From NCBI GenBank assembly GCA_003260075.1, contig QLIY01000061.1, positions 216,088-280,087 of the forward strand: a DNA stretch of 64,000 nucleotides, in the 5' to 3' direction. This document shows, piece by piece, positions 11,988 to 24,500 of this stretch. The position numbers and the translations under genes are program-made. Within the stretch, counting starts at the first letter, position 1; each line of letters opens with the position of its first letter. This DNA comes from Phallusia mammillata (taxonomy: Eukaryota > Chordata > Ascidiacea > Phlebobranchia > Ascidiidae). Below the pieces are notes generated by a model, which had not been told where the DNA came from, made no database searches, and saw only the letters and a program-made list of their open reading frames with translations.

Positions 11988-14900
11988 CTTATGGCAACCC
12001 AGACTCACTTCCAGGCTCGGCTGGAAACAGTCCTAACCCGATTCGACGCGACCTCACCGACCGTCATCGTCCTGATTCGCCAATCATTCGTGAAGGTGGA
12101 GAAGTTAAGATTCCTGGTGAGGACGAATTCAATCAGATGTTTGATTCAGTTCGATCGCGCGATCTTGCAAACGGCAGCAGTAAAGAATACTCGCTGGTCG
12201 CTGCTTTTAGCAAGGTTTCTAAAGTGTTAGATCCACCAACGCTAACAGCCGAAAGCACCGAGTATAACCCAACCCCTGATCCGACCGCTCGCCAGAGCGA
12301 GAGAGCTGATACACTTTCCAATATTGATCGAAGTCGCCCGCAACATGAAAGGGATTTCATTTCGCTTTTTTCCAAGCCAGGCAGCCAGACGACGCAATCC
12401 CAAGAACCTCTACACGAGATAGATAACACAGCTGAGAAAAGGGGAAACGATAGCAGTCGAGCTATGGGACGGCGGCGACGAAACCGTCCACCGGGCACCA
12501 GAACCAGGCGTCAACAGCTTGAGAACTCGCAGCGAATTGACGAGGACGATAACTCTGCCAATAATGCCTCCTCGGGTCAAAACAAGCCGTATTTACCGTC
12601 ATACATTCAGCCTGTTACCAAAGCTACTCGCCAGGTTGGGGCTCCGAATGAATACAGTGCTCATGTGCCGAAAACTAACCAGGCACAGAGTATTGCAACG
12701 AACTCACTGTCTGAAGTGCATCGTAGGCCGCCTAGAAAAGGTTTTGTAAAGCGCCAACGTGCGCGCCCCGGCGACAATCGATTGTCAAGCAGCACGAGCG
12801 GCGACAGCAGTGACGAGGCCGTAGAGAAAGTACCGAAACGCTTTAATGAAAGCGCCGGACCTGACAGGGTTGATGATGAACATGGCGCTCCTCCAGTTCA
12901 GCGGTCTAGGATAAGAACAAGACAACGCCAAAGGTCGAAACCAGCTCAACAGCAAGTGGTGTCACATCCCGATTACGTAGGAGGCAGGGACCGCAAGATT
13001 TCACAGCCTTTAATACCATCGTCAAAACAATCAAATTTTGCGAGCCACTTGAATGATCGACATACCAATAGGAAACAATATTTGACCGAAGAGGTCGATA
13101 AATACTCTACGCTGCCCGCTAACTTCCGTCAATCACTCGGGCCAAACGTCGCAGAGCAGCCACTCTCGACAACAACCGATCAGTCAAAGCCAAACGGACA
13201 TAAGCAGTCAGGCAAACTGCTCGATGATATAAATCAGAATATTTTGCCGAATCGTCACGAGTTAATCATTAGTGGCGAGCAAACATCGGTCTCGTCTGAA
13301 GGCAGGGCGAAAGCAAGAAACGCCGCTCACCAAAGCAACGCAAATCAATCACAAACGAAACCAGCACCGACAAACGTAGTTCTACAAAGCAACAAGGCTA
13401 GTACAAGAGTTGACGTACAAGGCGCTGCCCCGGGGCGTAAAGGATCTATAGACAAGACCGCAGTACAACTGCCCCAGAACAAACGTACAATTGGTGACTT
13501 GCGAAATCTTTTTGACAGCACGGACGGCCCTCCGAAGACAGAGTTTGGACAGGTGTTTAACGGCAGCAGCAGCAAAAAACACGCAACACCTGCAAGGGCA
13601 AGCTCATCACGAAAGTCTAGTGTTTCTGAACAGCAACATGAGGTGCCAGAAGTAGTATACAGACCACGTATGATAGAAGCCCGCAAAGTTGGCGAGGATT
13701 ATTGGCCTCGGGATGAGGACACAGAAAAGCTGCTTAACCGAAATTATGTAAATGTCAAGAATCCGGACGACCTTGCTCACCCAGGTCGTTTGTCAGGTAA
13801 CGACTTTACTGACATGGATAATTCAAGCAGTATGTGCAATGGCCACGAAGACGTAGATACGACTGGAGTTCCCACTGTACCTGTGCATTCTCCAAAAGAA
13901 ACGAATCTGAATGACGGTGAAAATACCTACTTCAGTGAAACCCCAAACAACATCAGCCAATCAATGCCTACCATACCAGGTCACATTAGTACTAAGGTGG
14001 ATTTATCTATAAAGAAACAGTCATCAATTGAAGCACCTCTACCAACATCAATAAAAAATATAGAAAGCAACAGTGACCCACAACAACTACATGGTAAGAA
14101 ACTAACATGGAATTTTGATGAACCTGATGCAAAATTAAAGCAATTTAATCCAACAGATGTTGGTGACAGATTTATCCCTACTTCACAAATTACAGAACAA
14201 GTACTGAAAGACATCACTGAAAGTCTGCATGACATCTCTATTGGTGGCAAGAAAGTATATCAGGCCCCTATGTTAGACATATCAGTTGTTCCTCAAGTTA
14301 CTGAAAGTAATCAAGATGATACAAAAAGCGTCTTGGACATCCCTTCCAAGATTACCTCTTCAAGGAAAAGCAGTGTAGTGTCACAATCAACTGCTCTTCC
14401 CAGAAAGTCAACATCTCAACAGCCAGGCCTTCCCATGGAAACTGGTGATATTGATGAGGGGTGTTTCACAGAGGAGGACACAGCAAACCGACCTCATTCA
14501 ATAGACCAAGACACAGCACTATTGTGTTCTGTCAAGGGACTTACAAATGGAGTAGAAGCTGCTGTCAGAAGGAGAAGAAAATATTCAGCTGGAACGCAGG
14601 GTACATCCGATTCAACCAGTATCAGTACTGGAGCAGAATCAAGTAGGTCGTTAAGTGACCCTATGCCCCATGGAAACATCCCCATTCAGGAGCCAGGTGA
14701 TGACTTTTTGGGACATATTGAAGGTAAGAAGGGTCATCCGCTTGACAACTCAGTTAGTGACCTGTCAAATTATAGTGAAAATATTCTAGTGCAAGATGAC
14801 TTTGATGAAAATATTCATGACACTGAACTGGGTCATACAGACTTTAAGAAATCTCAATCTGGAAAATCAGGTGCTAAAGTTGTCAAAAAGAAGTCTTTTA

Positions 14901-15538
14901 GTGACCCAATCACCAAAGCTGTTGTCACAGCTGGAAAAATGGGAAAAGTGCAATCACCATCTCATGACAGTCAGGTCATGTACACGTCTTCCAGTGAGCC
15001 AAACTTATCAGAACAAACTGATGGTCTTGGTGAACTCAATGGATTTAAAAAGCTTCACGATCGTGGTTCAAGAACAGAACCTATGAAGAGTCCAGTTGGA
15101 CATATTCCTAACCAAACAATGACTATCCCACCAGACCTCAAATCTCCTAGAATGGTGGACGCACCACCATCAGACTCATCCAACAGATCCTCATTGGCAG
15201 AAAAATCTGATGGTATGGATCATGTGTTTGAGCACGAGGAAAAACAATTTCAGCAGGTGTTTGAAAGCATGACTTCACCAACCGAAACGAGCAGAAAGAT
15301 GTCCATATCTCATGGTCGATCCTGCAGTGAGCCTGTGGATCTGGATAACAGTCTCATACAGATGTCTTCAAATCGAGTTCGAAGACCTGGAATTATACAA
15401 GCCCCATCCATGACTGATGTGACAATGAACAATTTAGGGTCCAACATGGTTAATGCCAAACAGTTTTCAAGTTCTGTGGATGGAATCCATTCTGCAACCC
15501 TTCCTCGTGCTGCAGGCAGCCGGGGTTTGGATTATCAG
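11844..15538 (+). CDS. ARHGEF17: ARHGEF17 first coding exon: disordered Ser/Pro-rich N-terminal region
   Basis: The chosen ATG at 11844 sits in an A-rich context and begins MENQDKENQVSPDEVQRRLQ. After 30 residues a 56-G run (11932-11987, probably a sized gap) breaks the frame. Downstream the open frame is +2 and runs without a stop from the gap to the donor at 15538, well upstream of the internal Met at 12137. That upstream part reads like coding sequence (PNPIRRDLTDRHRPDSP, IREGGEVKIPGEDEFNQ). The region is low in hydrophobics and rich in Ser, Lys, Asp and Gln, so probably disordered. Short islands match vertebrate ARHGEF17: VRRRRK...SRSLSDPMP, KKKSFSDP, SSSEPNLSEQ and IQAPSMTDVT just before the DH domain. 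The repeated RxxS-DP motifs resemble 14-3-3 or basophilic-kinase sites (inference). Confidence 0.87.
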
Positions 15539-18500
15539 GTAATTAAATAGCTTTGAGATTTACATTTACAGTTTTTTTGTTTAATTGGTTTAATTAGGTA
15601 TGCAAAAATAGAAAAATAAAACATTAAAAAGTAGTTCAAAATGCTAAATAAATGCCAGAAGAGTCCCAATATTGTTTTTCAATTAATTTTGAGATGTTGC
15701 TTCATTTTTACTTAATATTTCATGTGCAAATTATGATACCATCATGGCATCTTAAACTAAAATTGTTGCTAACCTTTAGATGAACAGCATGTGTAAATAA
15801 GTTTTTTATCATTCTGGTTTGTTACATAGGACATGAGAAAGCATGTTGTGAAGAACTTATTGGACACTGAAGGTTCATATGTAAAGTCGTTGAGGATACT
15901 GTTTGAAGTAAGTAAATAATTGTATAAAACACGTTGCCAACACCAGGATTGTTTACTCAATGTTGGTCATATCATTGGCTTTAGGGTGATTGATAGGTCT
16001 TTCCTTACATGTTTTCCTGCTTTTTAGACGTACCTTACTCCGTTGAAGCGTCCAGAAAACCATAACATCTGTGAGCCGCGTCACGTGGATATAATATTTT
16101 TTCAAATTCCCGAAATCCTGCAACACCATCAAAGGTTCTATGCCAATGTGCGTGATTGCTATCAAAACTGGGACCCACAATACGTGAAAATGGGAGATGT
16201 GTTCCTTCAGTCGGTGAGGGGGGGGGGGAACCAGGATTGTTCACTCAATGTTGGTCATATCATTGGCTTTAGGGTGATTGATAGGTCGCTTTCCTTACAT
16301 GTTTTCCTGCTTTTTAGACGTACCTTACTCCGTTGAGGGGGGGGGGTGTTGGTTATTTTTTGCCTACGAAAACGAACTATGTACGTTGTGTTTGTCTGCG
16401 TTTTGGCTACAAGCAACTACATCAGCCAGAAAGATGACTTTTTTAGACAATAAACAGTAAGCAAAAACCCATCCACAATGCTACTGTGTCGTAAATAATC
16501 TCGGTTTGACCACACTATTGTGCAACACAATTGGTAATTGGGGGGGGGGAGTTGGTTATTTTTTTGCCTACGAAAACGAACTACGTACGTTGGTTTTATC
16601 TGCATTTTGGCTACAAGCAACTACATAAGCGAGAAAGATGACTTTTTTAGACAATAAACAGTAAGCAAAAACGCATCCACAATGCTACTGTGTCTTAAAT
16701 AATCTCGGTTTGACCACACTATTGTGCAACACAATTGGTAATTGTTACGTCGTAAGGTAGGCTAATCTTATGGAAGCAGGCTTTTTTGCACAAGGCTTTC
16801 TTCAGACTTGCTAGTCTTACATGTGTAAGCTGTAAGTATTTTTGATTTCCCTAGTGTTGAAAGACTGGTTTTGTTGGATTTTGTTAGTCCCATCGACATT
16901 ATTGCGAAGATTGTGTAATCGTAAATCCTTGTGGGATGTGTTGCGTCGCCTGTTGTTTTCTCAATGTTTGCCAAAGTATCTTGTTCGTTCCCATATATTT
17001 AAATGTGATAAAATTGGACTTTCTGGACTAAATTAAATCCGCATTGCAGCGACTGTGTTGTACGTTTGTTAATGTTTACCTAAAATCTTTACATATAGGC
17101 TTGCGAAATAGACCACGAAGCAGTTTCGCACAACAGTCAATATTTTAAGTTCAATTGGTCGAACCATACACAACGCAGCCTTTCACCTTTATAAATATCC
17201 CATCGACTAGCTACTTCATATTTTGCCAGTGTTTGTTCTGCTTGCTTACACAGTTGTTAACGATGCCGTAAACAGCACATCGTTATGGTCCAATTTGTGG
17301 AGTGTCGTCACTGTTGACTATTACAACACTGCACAATGCAAATTCATGTCGGTGCAAAGAGCAAGTGTTTGCGCGTGTGTTAGGTTGTTGCAGACCCGAT
17401 TTCGAAACACTCGTAGCCTTTCCGTGTGCTCAAAGTTGCTTGAAGGGCCCTCAGGGTATGTTGGAAACGCTCGGCTGATCGCGGTTTAAATCTGCCCTTT
17501 GTTCCGTCTCTTGATCTGTTCGCTTGAACAGGGACAAAACAGGGGCAGCTGCCAGTTTGTTAATTTGCCATACTTATCTGAAGATTTGCATGGGCTTTTA
17601 CTCTGTTACACTTTCTTGACGTAGAATTTGACCTAAAGGCCACATTTTGCTTTTTTGTGGATATTCCTTTTCACATTGTGTTAAACCTAACCACAAAGAA
17701 TAATTTTTGTTGGTTAAAGTTTTTGGCCCGTACGCCAGAACCCAGCATAAAAATGTTTGACAATAGCGGCTTAAGTAACATTCGATGTTGGTATCTTTTC
17801 GAAGAACCAGTGAGCGTTATCTTCAGAGTCACAAATTTTGCACAATAATATGACGTGATGCTTAACTTAATCGGTATGTGTAACGTACGCACTGCAAAGT
17901 TTCCGAATCAAGTGAAGAATTTAATTCTCGTGTGTTTCTCGGAAAACGGTACAGGCCGTCGTCCTTCCATGGGGGGGGGGCAATCTGCAAAGTTTACGAA
18001 TCAAGTGAGGAATTCAATTCTCGTGTGTTTCTCGGAAAACGGTACAGGCCGTCGTCCTTCCATGACAAAGAATAAGCGCCATTAGGCAAAAGCTAATGGG
18101 GTTTACTGAAAGTAGGCACACATGCCTATGTTGTGGGGTCTGTTTGACAAACAGTTACGGTAACATCGAAAGGCGCGAGAGTTTTCTGCCGTAGTTGTTT
18201 TGTGCTCATACGGCATGACTCAACCAGGCAGGTGGAATTCCTCGCGTGCCACGGAGCATTCGAAAATATTTAAAGACATGCCGTGCTATAAAGCGAGCAT
18301 CACACCACTTGTGGCAATCAGGAAACGCTACATTCTAACCGCCATCGCCTGTAATTGACTCATCACTATTGTTCAATGCGTCGAAGGGTTACCGCTTTCG
18401 TGTTGCGTACGAAATGGATTTTTGCCTTGTGCGAGGCTGCCATTGCTGAACTTTGCGAATCAACGAAGCGTATCGCCGCGTGTGACCAATAGCTTACAGG

Positions 18501-21500
18501 ATTTACAAACATCGCCCTTCAAGCGAGCTTACAAGGCTTAACGTGCCTAAGGATTACCTCTGTTCTGGTCCTATAGGAATAAGCCTTTCCCGTTTCGAAG
18601 ATCACTTGCGCTTGTTGCTAGCAATTAGAAAATGTCACCTCCCCAGGCGCACCGCGAACTACACTGTAGAGAAATTGATTACGAAGCGAAACATTTAAAA
18701 ACCTCTGATGCGTGGGTTGTGAAACTGTAATTTAGAAACGACAATTTAGAAAATAGATGTGGTGGATGTATGTGCTTTTCTGTTACAACTTTTTACGCCA
18801 GCTGTAGTGAAGGCTGTAATCCGACTTAACGTCAAAATGTTTCGGGGGGGGGGGCAATTTAGAAAATAGATGTGGTGGATGTATGTGCTTTTCTGTTACA
18901 ACGTTTTCCGCCAGCTGTAGTGAAGGCTGTAATCCGACTTAACGTCAAAATGTTTCTACTCCAGTAGTCTAAATCTGTCCTGGGTTTCGCAAATTCCGGC
19001 GCTGGATAATTGATCCGTAATACCACCAGACTATGGTCTAATTACTGTCACAAAATTACCATGTGCGAAACATTTTCCGCGGGCGTGGGGAAACGCGTAA
19101 AACCTTGTGGACTGCTATCATTTCGACTATGCCTCGTAAGGTTAAAGTGTTTAAGAACGGATATGGGCTTCGTGGCTGCGGAAACCGAAGCCTGCCGCAA
19201 GCACAGCAAACGCGTGATCGTGACGTTTCCTTAGCACCGACAGTTGTGTCTTCGCCGCAATCGATCAAATTCCAATTACCCGTATTCTATTGGCAGCGGT
19301 GCGAAAAATCTGCTAAATACCATTTGCTATGCGTTGTGCTTTAAAACATGTCGGTACGCAGTTTGCCTTCCAGGGTGGGGTACAGCGTGGCAAATCCAGG
19401 GATCAGTTCCTTTATATAAAGTGTTGTAATGAAGCTTAACTGCGAAGTAACGCCGTCCGTCGTGCTCAGATCAATATTGACTTTTCGCCGTGAGAGCCAT
19501 CGTCCTGGACCTCAGCAAAACGAGGGCAAACGTTTACATTCAACAGATATCTTTGTGTGTGTATCCAACGGGGCTAAGCGAGTTGCAGGCACGGGATCTG
19601 ACTATAATCCAACCCGCCAGATCTGCAGCTCGTCGGCATCCACTTGTTGCTCGATTGACGTCAAACTTGCATTAACCTTGTCTCGTCTCTGTGTCTAGGT
19701 GACGTGAGCAGTGCATTAAAGAACGTCAAGTCTAAAATTGTGACCAAAAATGCACATGGATGTTTTTGTTTTTCCCAGTTCTTCCTGCGCGCCACCCTCG
19801 TTTCCACGTCAACTGTGACGTAAATAGGTCAATGTGTATCTTTGAGGGGCGGTGTGGGGTAAACTAGGAGGCATGAGATTTTTGTTCATAGATGCATTTA
19901 AATCTCATTTTAAGCCTCAAGCTTAGGAGAGTAGGTATTCGCGTGGCATTTTACACTAGGCAGGCAGCAATGCTTGGTGTGCAACGCAAAATTTGCGCCT
20001 ATTCGAGTCACGATATTCGAAAATCTCGCCACGAACAACATTGCTTTTGTAAACGATCGATGACCGCGATTTAGATGTGGTTGGAAAAACGTGATGTGGC
20101 CTTAGCCTTTGACGCCCGCAGCTCGACTGTTGACCAAGGATCTTCCTTCAAGCAACGCGTGCCAGGCCTAATCCCTTATCGCTACCGACAACCATTAAGT
20201 CGCCCATAGGATTTCTGTCAGGTGAAAGGATCGTCGACTGGTCGCCTGTCCACTACCCGCTTAACATTCCCGCAACTCGACGTCAGACCTCTTGTATCTG
20301 ACCCAGTGGGATCACTTGGCTGTTGCAATGACAACCACAAATCCGCTTATTACCTATGGTGCTTCATAAATACCTAATGCGGGCGTGATTGGTAGCAAGT
20401 TAACTGCTACATGCGATCAGCTCTGTTATGTAAAAACATACCTGGCATTAGTAACTGTGTTCTTCTGTACCGCATTAAAATGGGCTATAAAGTTTGGTCT
20501 AATAAAACGTTGATATAGTCGTTACAATAGTTCACTATTATTATGACAATTAAAAAAATAGTTTACCCCAAAACATGGAAAGAAAAACATTAAATATTTT
20601 TGCCTTTACTAAAGTAAGCCCACCGTCGTGCTAGAATAGCGCATGGTGACAGTGATAGTAGTTTAAGTGGTAAGTAATCGTCTGCTATAAACTTTAACCT
20701 TTCCATTTCCCACCATAAACAGCTGCCACATCCGCTTGGGTGTCGTTATCGAATACCTTCGATTCTTAGGCCGTTTAGCACACTTTTTTAGCTGGTAAGC
20801 TTTGTAAGTCCAAGGCGATTTTCTTACGATTTTACAAGTTGAGACTGTGTTGTTAAAAAAAAGAATAAAAACGATATTGATTTTGAGGTGCATACCAATC
20901 TACAAAGGTGGATAGTTTTGGTAGCTTTTTGTGGTCCCAGTCAATCATTCATTCATGTAAGACTGATCAATAGTCCGGAGCAAAGCGTACAGTACGCACA
21001 GAGTCGATTGATTTTGGCGTCGTGATTCCGCAGCCAATATGCGTGGTGGAATTGTAAATAATTTATGCATGCCTGGACCAAAACGCCAGTAATTGGGGAT
21101 TCCCCTACCGATTGTTACGAAGCTTGATTCGAGAATCGAGATCATTGTTTTATTTAACTTACTGACACAAGGCTGCTAAGATAGTAGTTTTGTTCAGGTT
21201 ATGATTTACCGTATACAGAGAGTTAATCTTTTTCGGGTGTGGTCGTCTTGCTACCTCCACTTGGTTTCACGGTATATACGGTAACCAGTCATCCCGCTGT
21301 GTTGTATTGTTAGACTGTGGGGGGGGGGCAAATATGGCTCTTAGGCTTTGACCGGTTGGCCACCCCTGGTATATACGGTAACCAGTCATCCCGCTGTGTT
21401 GTATTGTTAGACTGTACAGTGCCTTTGGCCTCGAGATACACTCTCCTGGCAGTTCACCGGCCTGCCTTAAAATCACAACTTAGCCAACGCGTCATTGCAG

Positions 21501-24500
21501 CTTTGTGTTGTGTTTGCTTAGCGACGCTAATTCGGTTTAGCAAAGGACAGAAGGCTTGGACTTGATGCGTCCGGACTGTGGTGCTTCCCGCTCTGGGGGG
21601 GGGGTCGCGTCATTGCAGCTTTGTGTTGTGTTTACTTAGCGACGCTAATTCGGTTTAGCAAAGGCGGAAGGCTTGGACTTGCGTCCGGACTGTGGTGCTT
21701 CCCGCTCTGGAGGGCACGTCTGGTCTAGAAGTGTTTTGTTGTGACTGCGCCGTGGTCTTGCTGTGTATGCCAATTTATTGACACCTTTGGCAGCTTGTGG
21801 CATACTCCACTCCTTAACCAGTCTTTGTATTTCAAGCAACTATGCTTAGCAATTAGCTAAATCTCCATCAATCTAGAATTCTAGATTATAGACGTTCAAA
21901 ATTGTAAGAGCATTTTTACGCTTTATCCTGGATTGACAAAGCACTCACATAATCACATTCATTGTATTGATCGGCTTTTAAAGTACATTTGCCCGCCCAG
22001 AGCCGCGTGGATTAATAGCCTTGCGTGGGGTGCCTAAAAAATCCACCATCGATTATTGACAGACGCTTGTTCAGTATTACCTTTAACATAGCTGTCCAAT
22101 TTTCAGCTAATCAAGGTTACGTCAGTTATTTATCACCAACACTTGTTTTTTATGCTACTTTGCATCAAAGACGACGCTCTTTAGCGTTGTAACAAAATTT
22201 TGTATGTCTATGAAGGTTTGCTTTGCGTGGCTGTGTTACAATTTGGTATATCTGGTTGTGCCGATTTTCTTCTTTTAATTTGTCAGCTCATAGCATGGAC
22301 GTGGGTAATTTCAACATGTGCGTATTTGCCTTAGGCGTGCAGGAATCCGATAGGGGATAAGTCACAGATATTCGCGCGACCACCTGTGAGACGTCGACCC
22401 TGGTACTCGAAAGCCCTGTCTTGCAGCGTGCTTGTGCTTGATACGCGAAGTGTTGCCTGACGAGCGATATTGCACACGCGGCATATCTGTCAAAAATGCT
22501 TCAAACCAAGCGAAAAAGGTGTCAGTAGCCCATCGATCTTTGCCGTCTAGGTTAAAAAAATATAATACCTATTGGTCGAAATTGTATACCTCCCATGGCG
22601 CACGAAAGAGTGATCTATCCCTTACAGTAAATATTTTTGTCAATTGGGATTCAGTCGGATCTTTCTGTTAATTACCATTTGTTAATTATGTGTTGTTTTA
22701 CCCACAGCAGGCGTAAACGTCGCTCCTGTCCCAATGAAGTACGTTTAATTACCGTTTTGCCTGTATTGTATTCTTGTGTTAATTGTTTAGTCAGAGACTT
22801 CTGTTTCTGATAGGCTTAAATCAATCGTGATTATTAAGACTTTGCCATGCACCACCCACGGCACTTTTACCAAGGGTCATGTGAAACTCTCGCGCTCAGC
22901 GATGCGCCTGAGCAGCGCCAGTGCGCCTGAGCAGTTAAGCACGCAAGTTCAAAGCAGTCAGTAATTTTCGCACGACGATCAGATGCTGCTGCCTACCCAC
23001 TGGAAGTCGAGCCTGTGGCTTAACTCGCTGATCGCCGGCTTCCACTCTTCATCGCGTAACCTTAACTTGGCTAATTGAGACCCGCGCGTCAAAGGAACGA
23101 AATTGAGCCAACGCCTACATTGCTGCTCACTGCTGTGGGAATTACTGGTATTTTAATACATAATCTACATGTGAAAGTTGCTGCAAAAACGATAATAGTA
23201 TATATTTTTCTGTTCTAAAATATCATTTTGTACCGGGTTGTACACAATTTAAACCACGGCTGTGTTTTTTTCCACACATAACGCGACATGCGACATTGTA
23301 AGCGTGATGTATGAATCTTACGGGTTCGATATTGGACAATTCATGAACTCTTCCAGCCCATAGTTTAATTCTTAAGCTGTCCCGTGATGTGATTACCTTT
23401 GAACATAGACATAGACTCCTTGTGTACATTCCGACGACCTGGCCAAAGTTCATTGACCCATAGGTGTATGTCAGGCCGTCCGTCAAACGTTTCAGGGCGG
23501 ACCTTCGACATTCCATTACTGCTCCGAATGCCGCGCCGTCTATATGACAGATCACTTGCCCCAGTCTATTGTGTTCACTGCTTTGACGTGTGGATCAATC
23601 CGCTTTTGCCTTGTCCGCTGGTCTGCGTTTGAGCTCTCTAGTCAGCCCCGATAAGACCTATTTATCTTTTACTGTGTAATTGCGCAGGTGCGTGTGCCCG
23701 TCGCTCGTATCACGACAAACAATACCAGTTCCATCTTTTAACCTTGATCGCAAATCAGATTTCGCCTTCGATCCGGCGTTCGATCTTCGCGAAACAGCAG
23801 TTGACAATGCACACTATGGTAGATGCGGGGCCTAAACTCGTTATCTCCGATCTGTTTAATGCCCGGGCCTTACGTAAACAGACTCACCTTATCTGACGTA
23901 AGCGGATTAAAAGGAAAAATTGGGCAAAGGTGTGAACAGGTCAATGATAAATGTGAATCTGTGGGTTATTGAGCAAATTTGCAAATCGAATGTGTTGGGG
24001 TGTACTGGCTGTCAAACATGCTCCTTTCTACATTAGGATCTACCCAGTAATTTAATTTTCGCGTGTAAAATTTTCAACCGTAAATGCATTTATTCTAGTT
24101 TACCTAAATGTTTCTTGAATTAAAATGAACGGCTGTTGTCTAAAGGGGCAAAACAAACGGAATGATTTTGTTGACTCTTTCCCTTATGGGTTAATCTCTC
24201 AGTTGATCACAGGTCCACTTCGGCCACCAATAAATCACGTTCAGTAAGGTCGGTGTGCTTGGATCAAAAGACCATTGCTGTCTGGAGTGCGACGGCGAAG
24301 TTTGTTTTTCGTGATTTGTGACTTTGTCCGATGACCTCGTTGAGTCTACTGTCTGTGTGTGCGACTGTCCTTTAAACGTTAAAAATCTGAAATGTGTTGA
24401 ATAGGGAGTACTTTCGCCATGTTGTTGAATAGACACTACTTTCGTTACTCTGTTGAATAGGGATTCTTTCCCTTGCTCCACGGATCCCTATAGCTGGTAG

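Noticed and set aside
13345-13686. Minus-strand frames inside ARHGEF17 exon 1
   Set aside because: Shadows of the real coding frame. The + strand frame carries the conserved family motifs.
16318-16336. Second copy of the ARHGEF17 exon 3 start
   Set aside because: It belongs to the 108-bp shard between two G runs and is cut after 18 bases.
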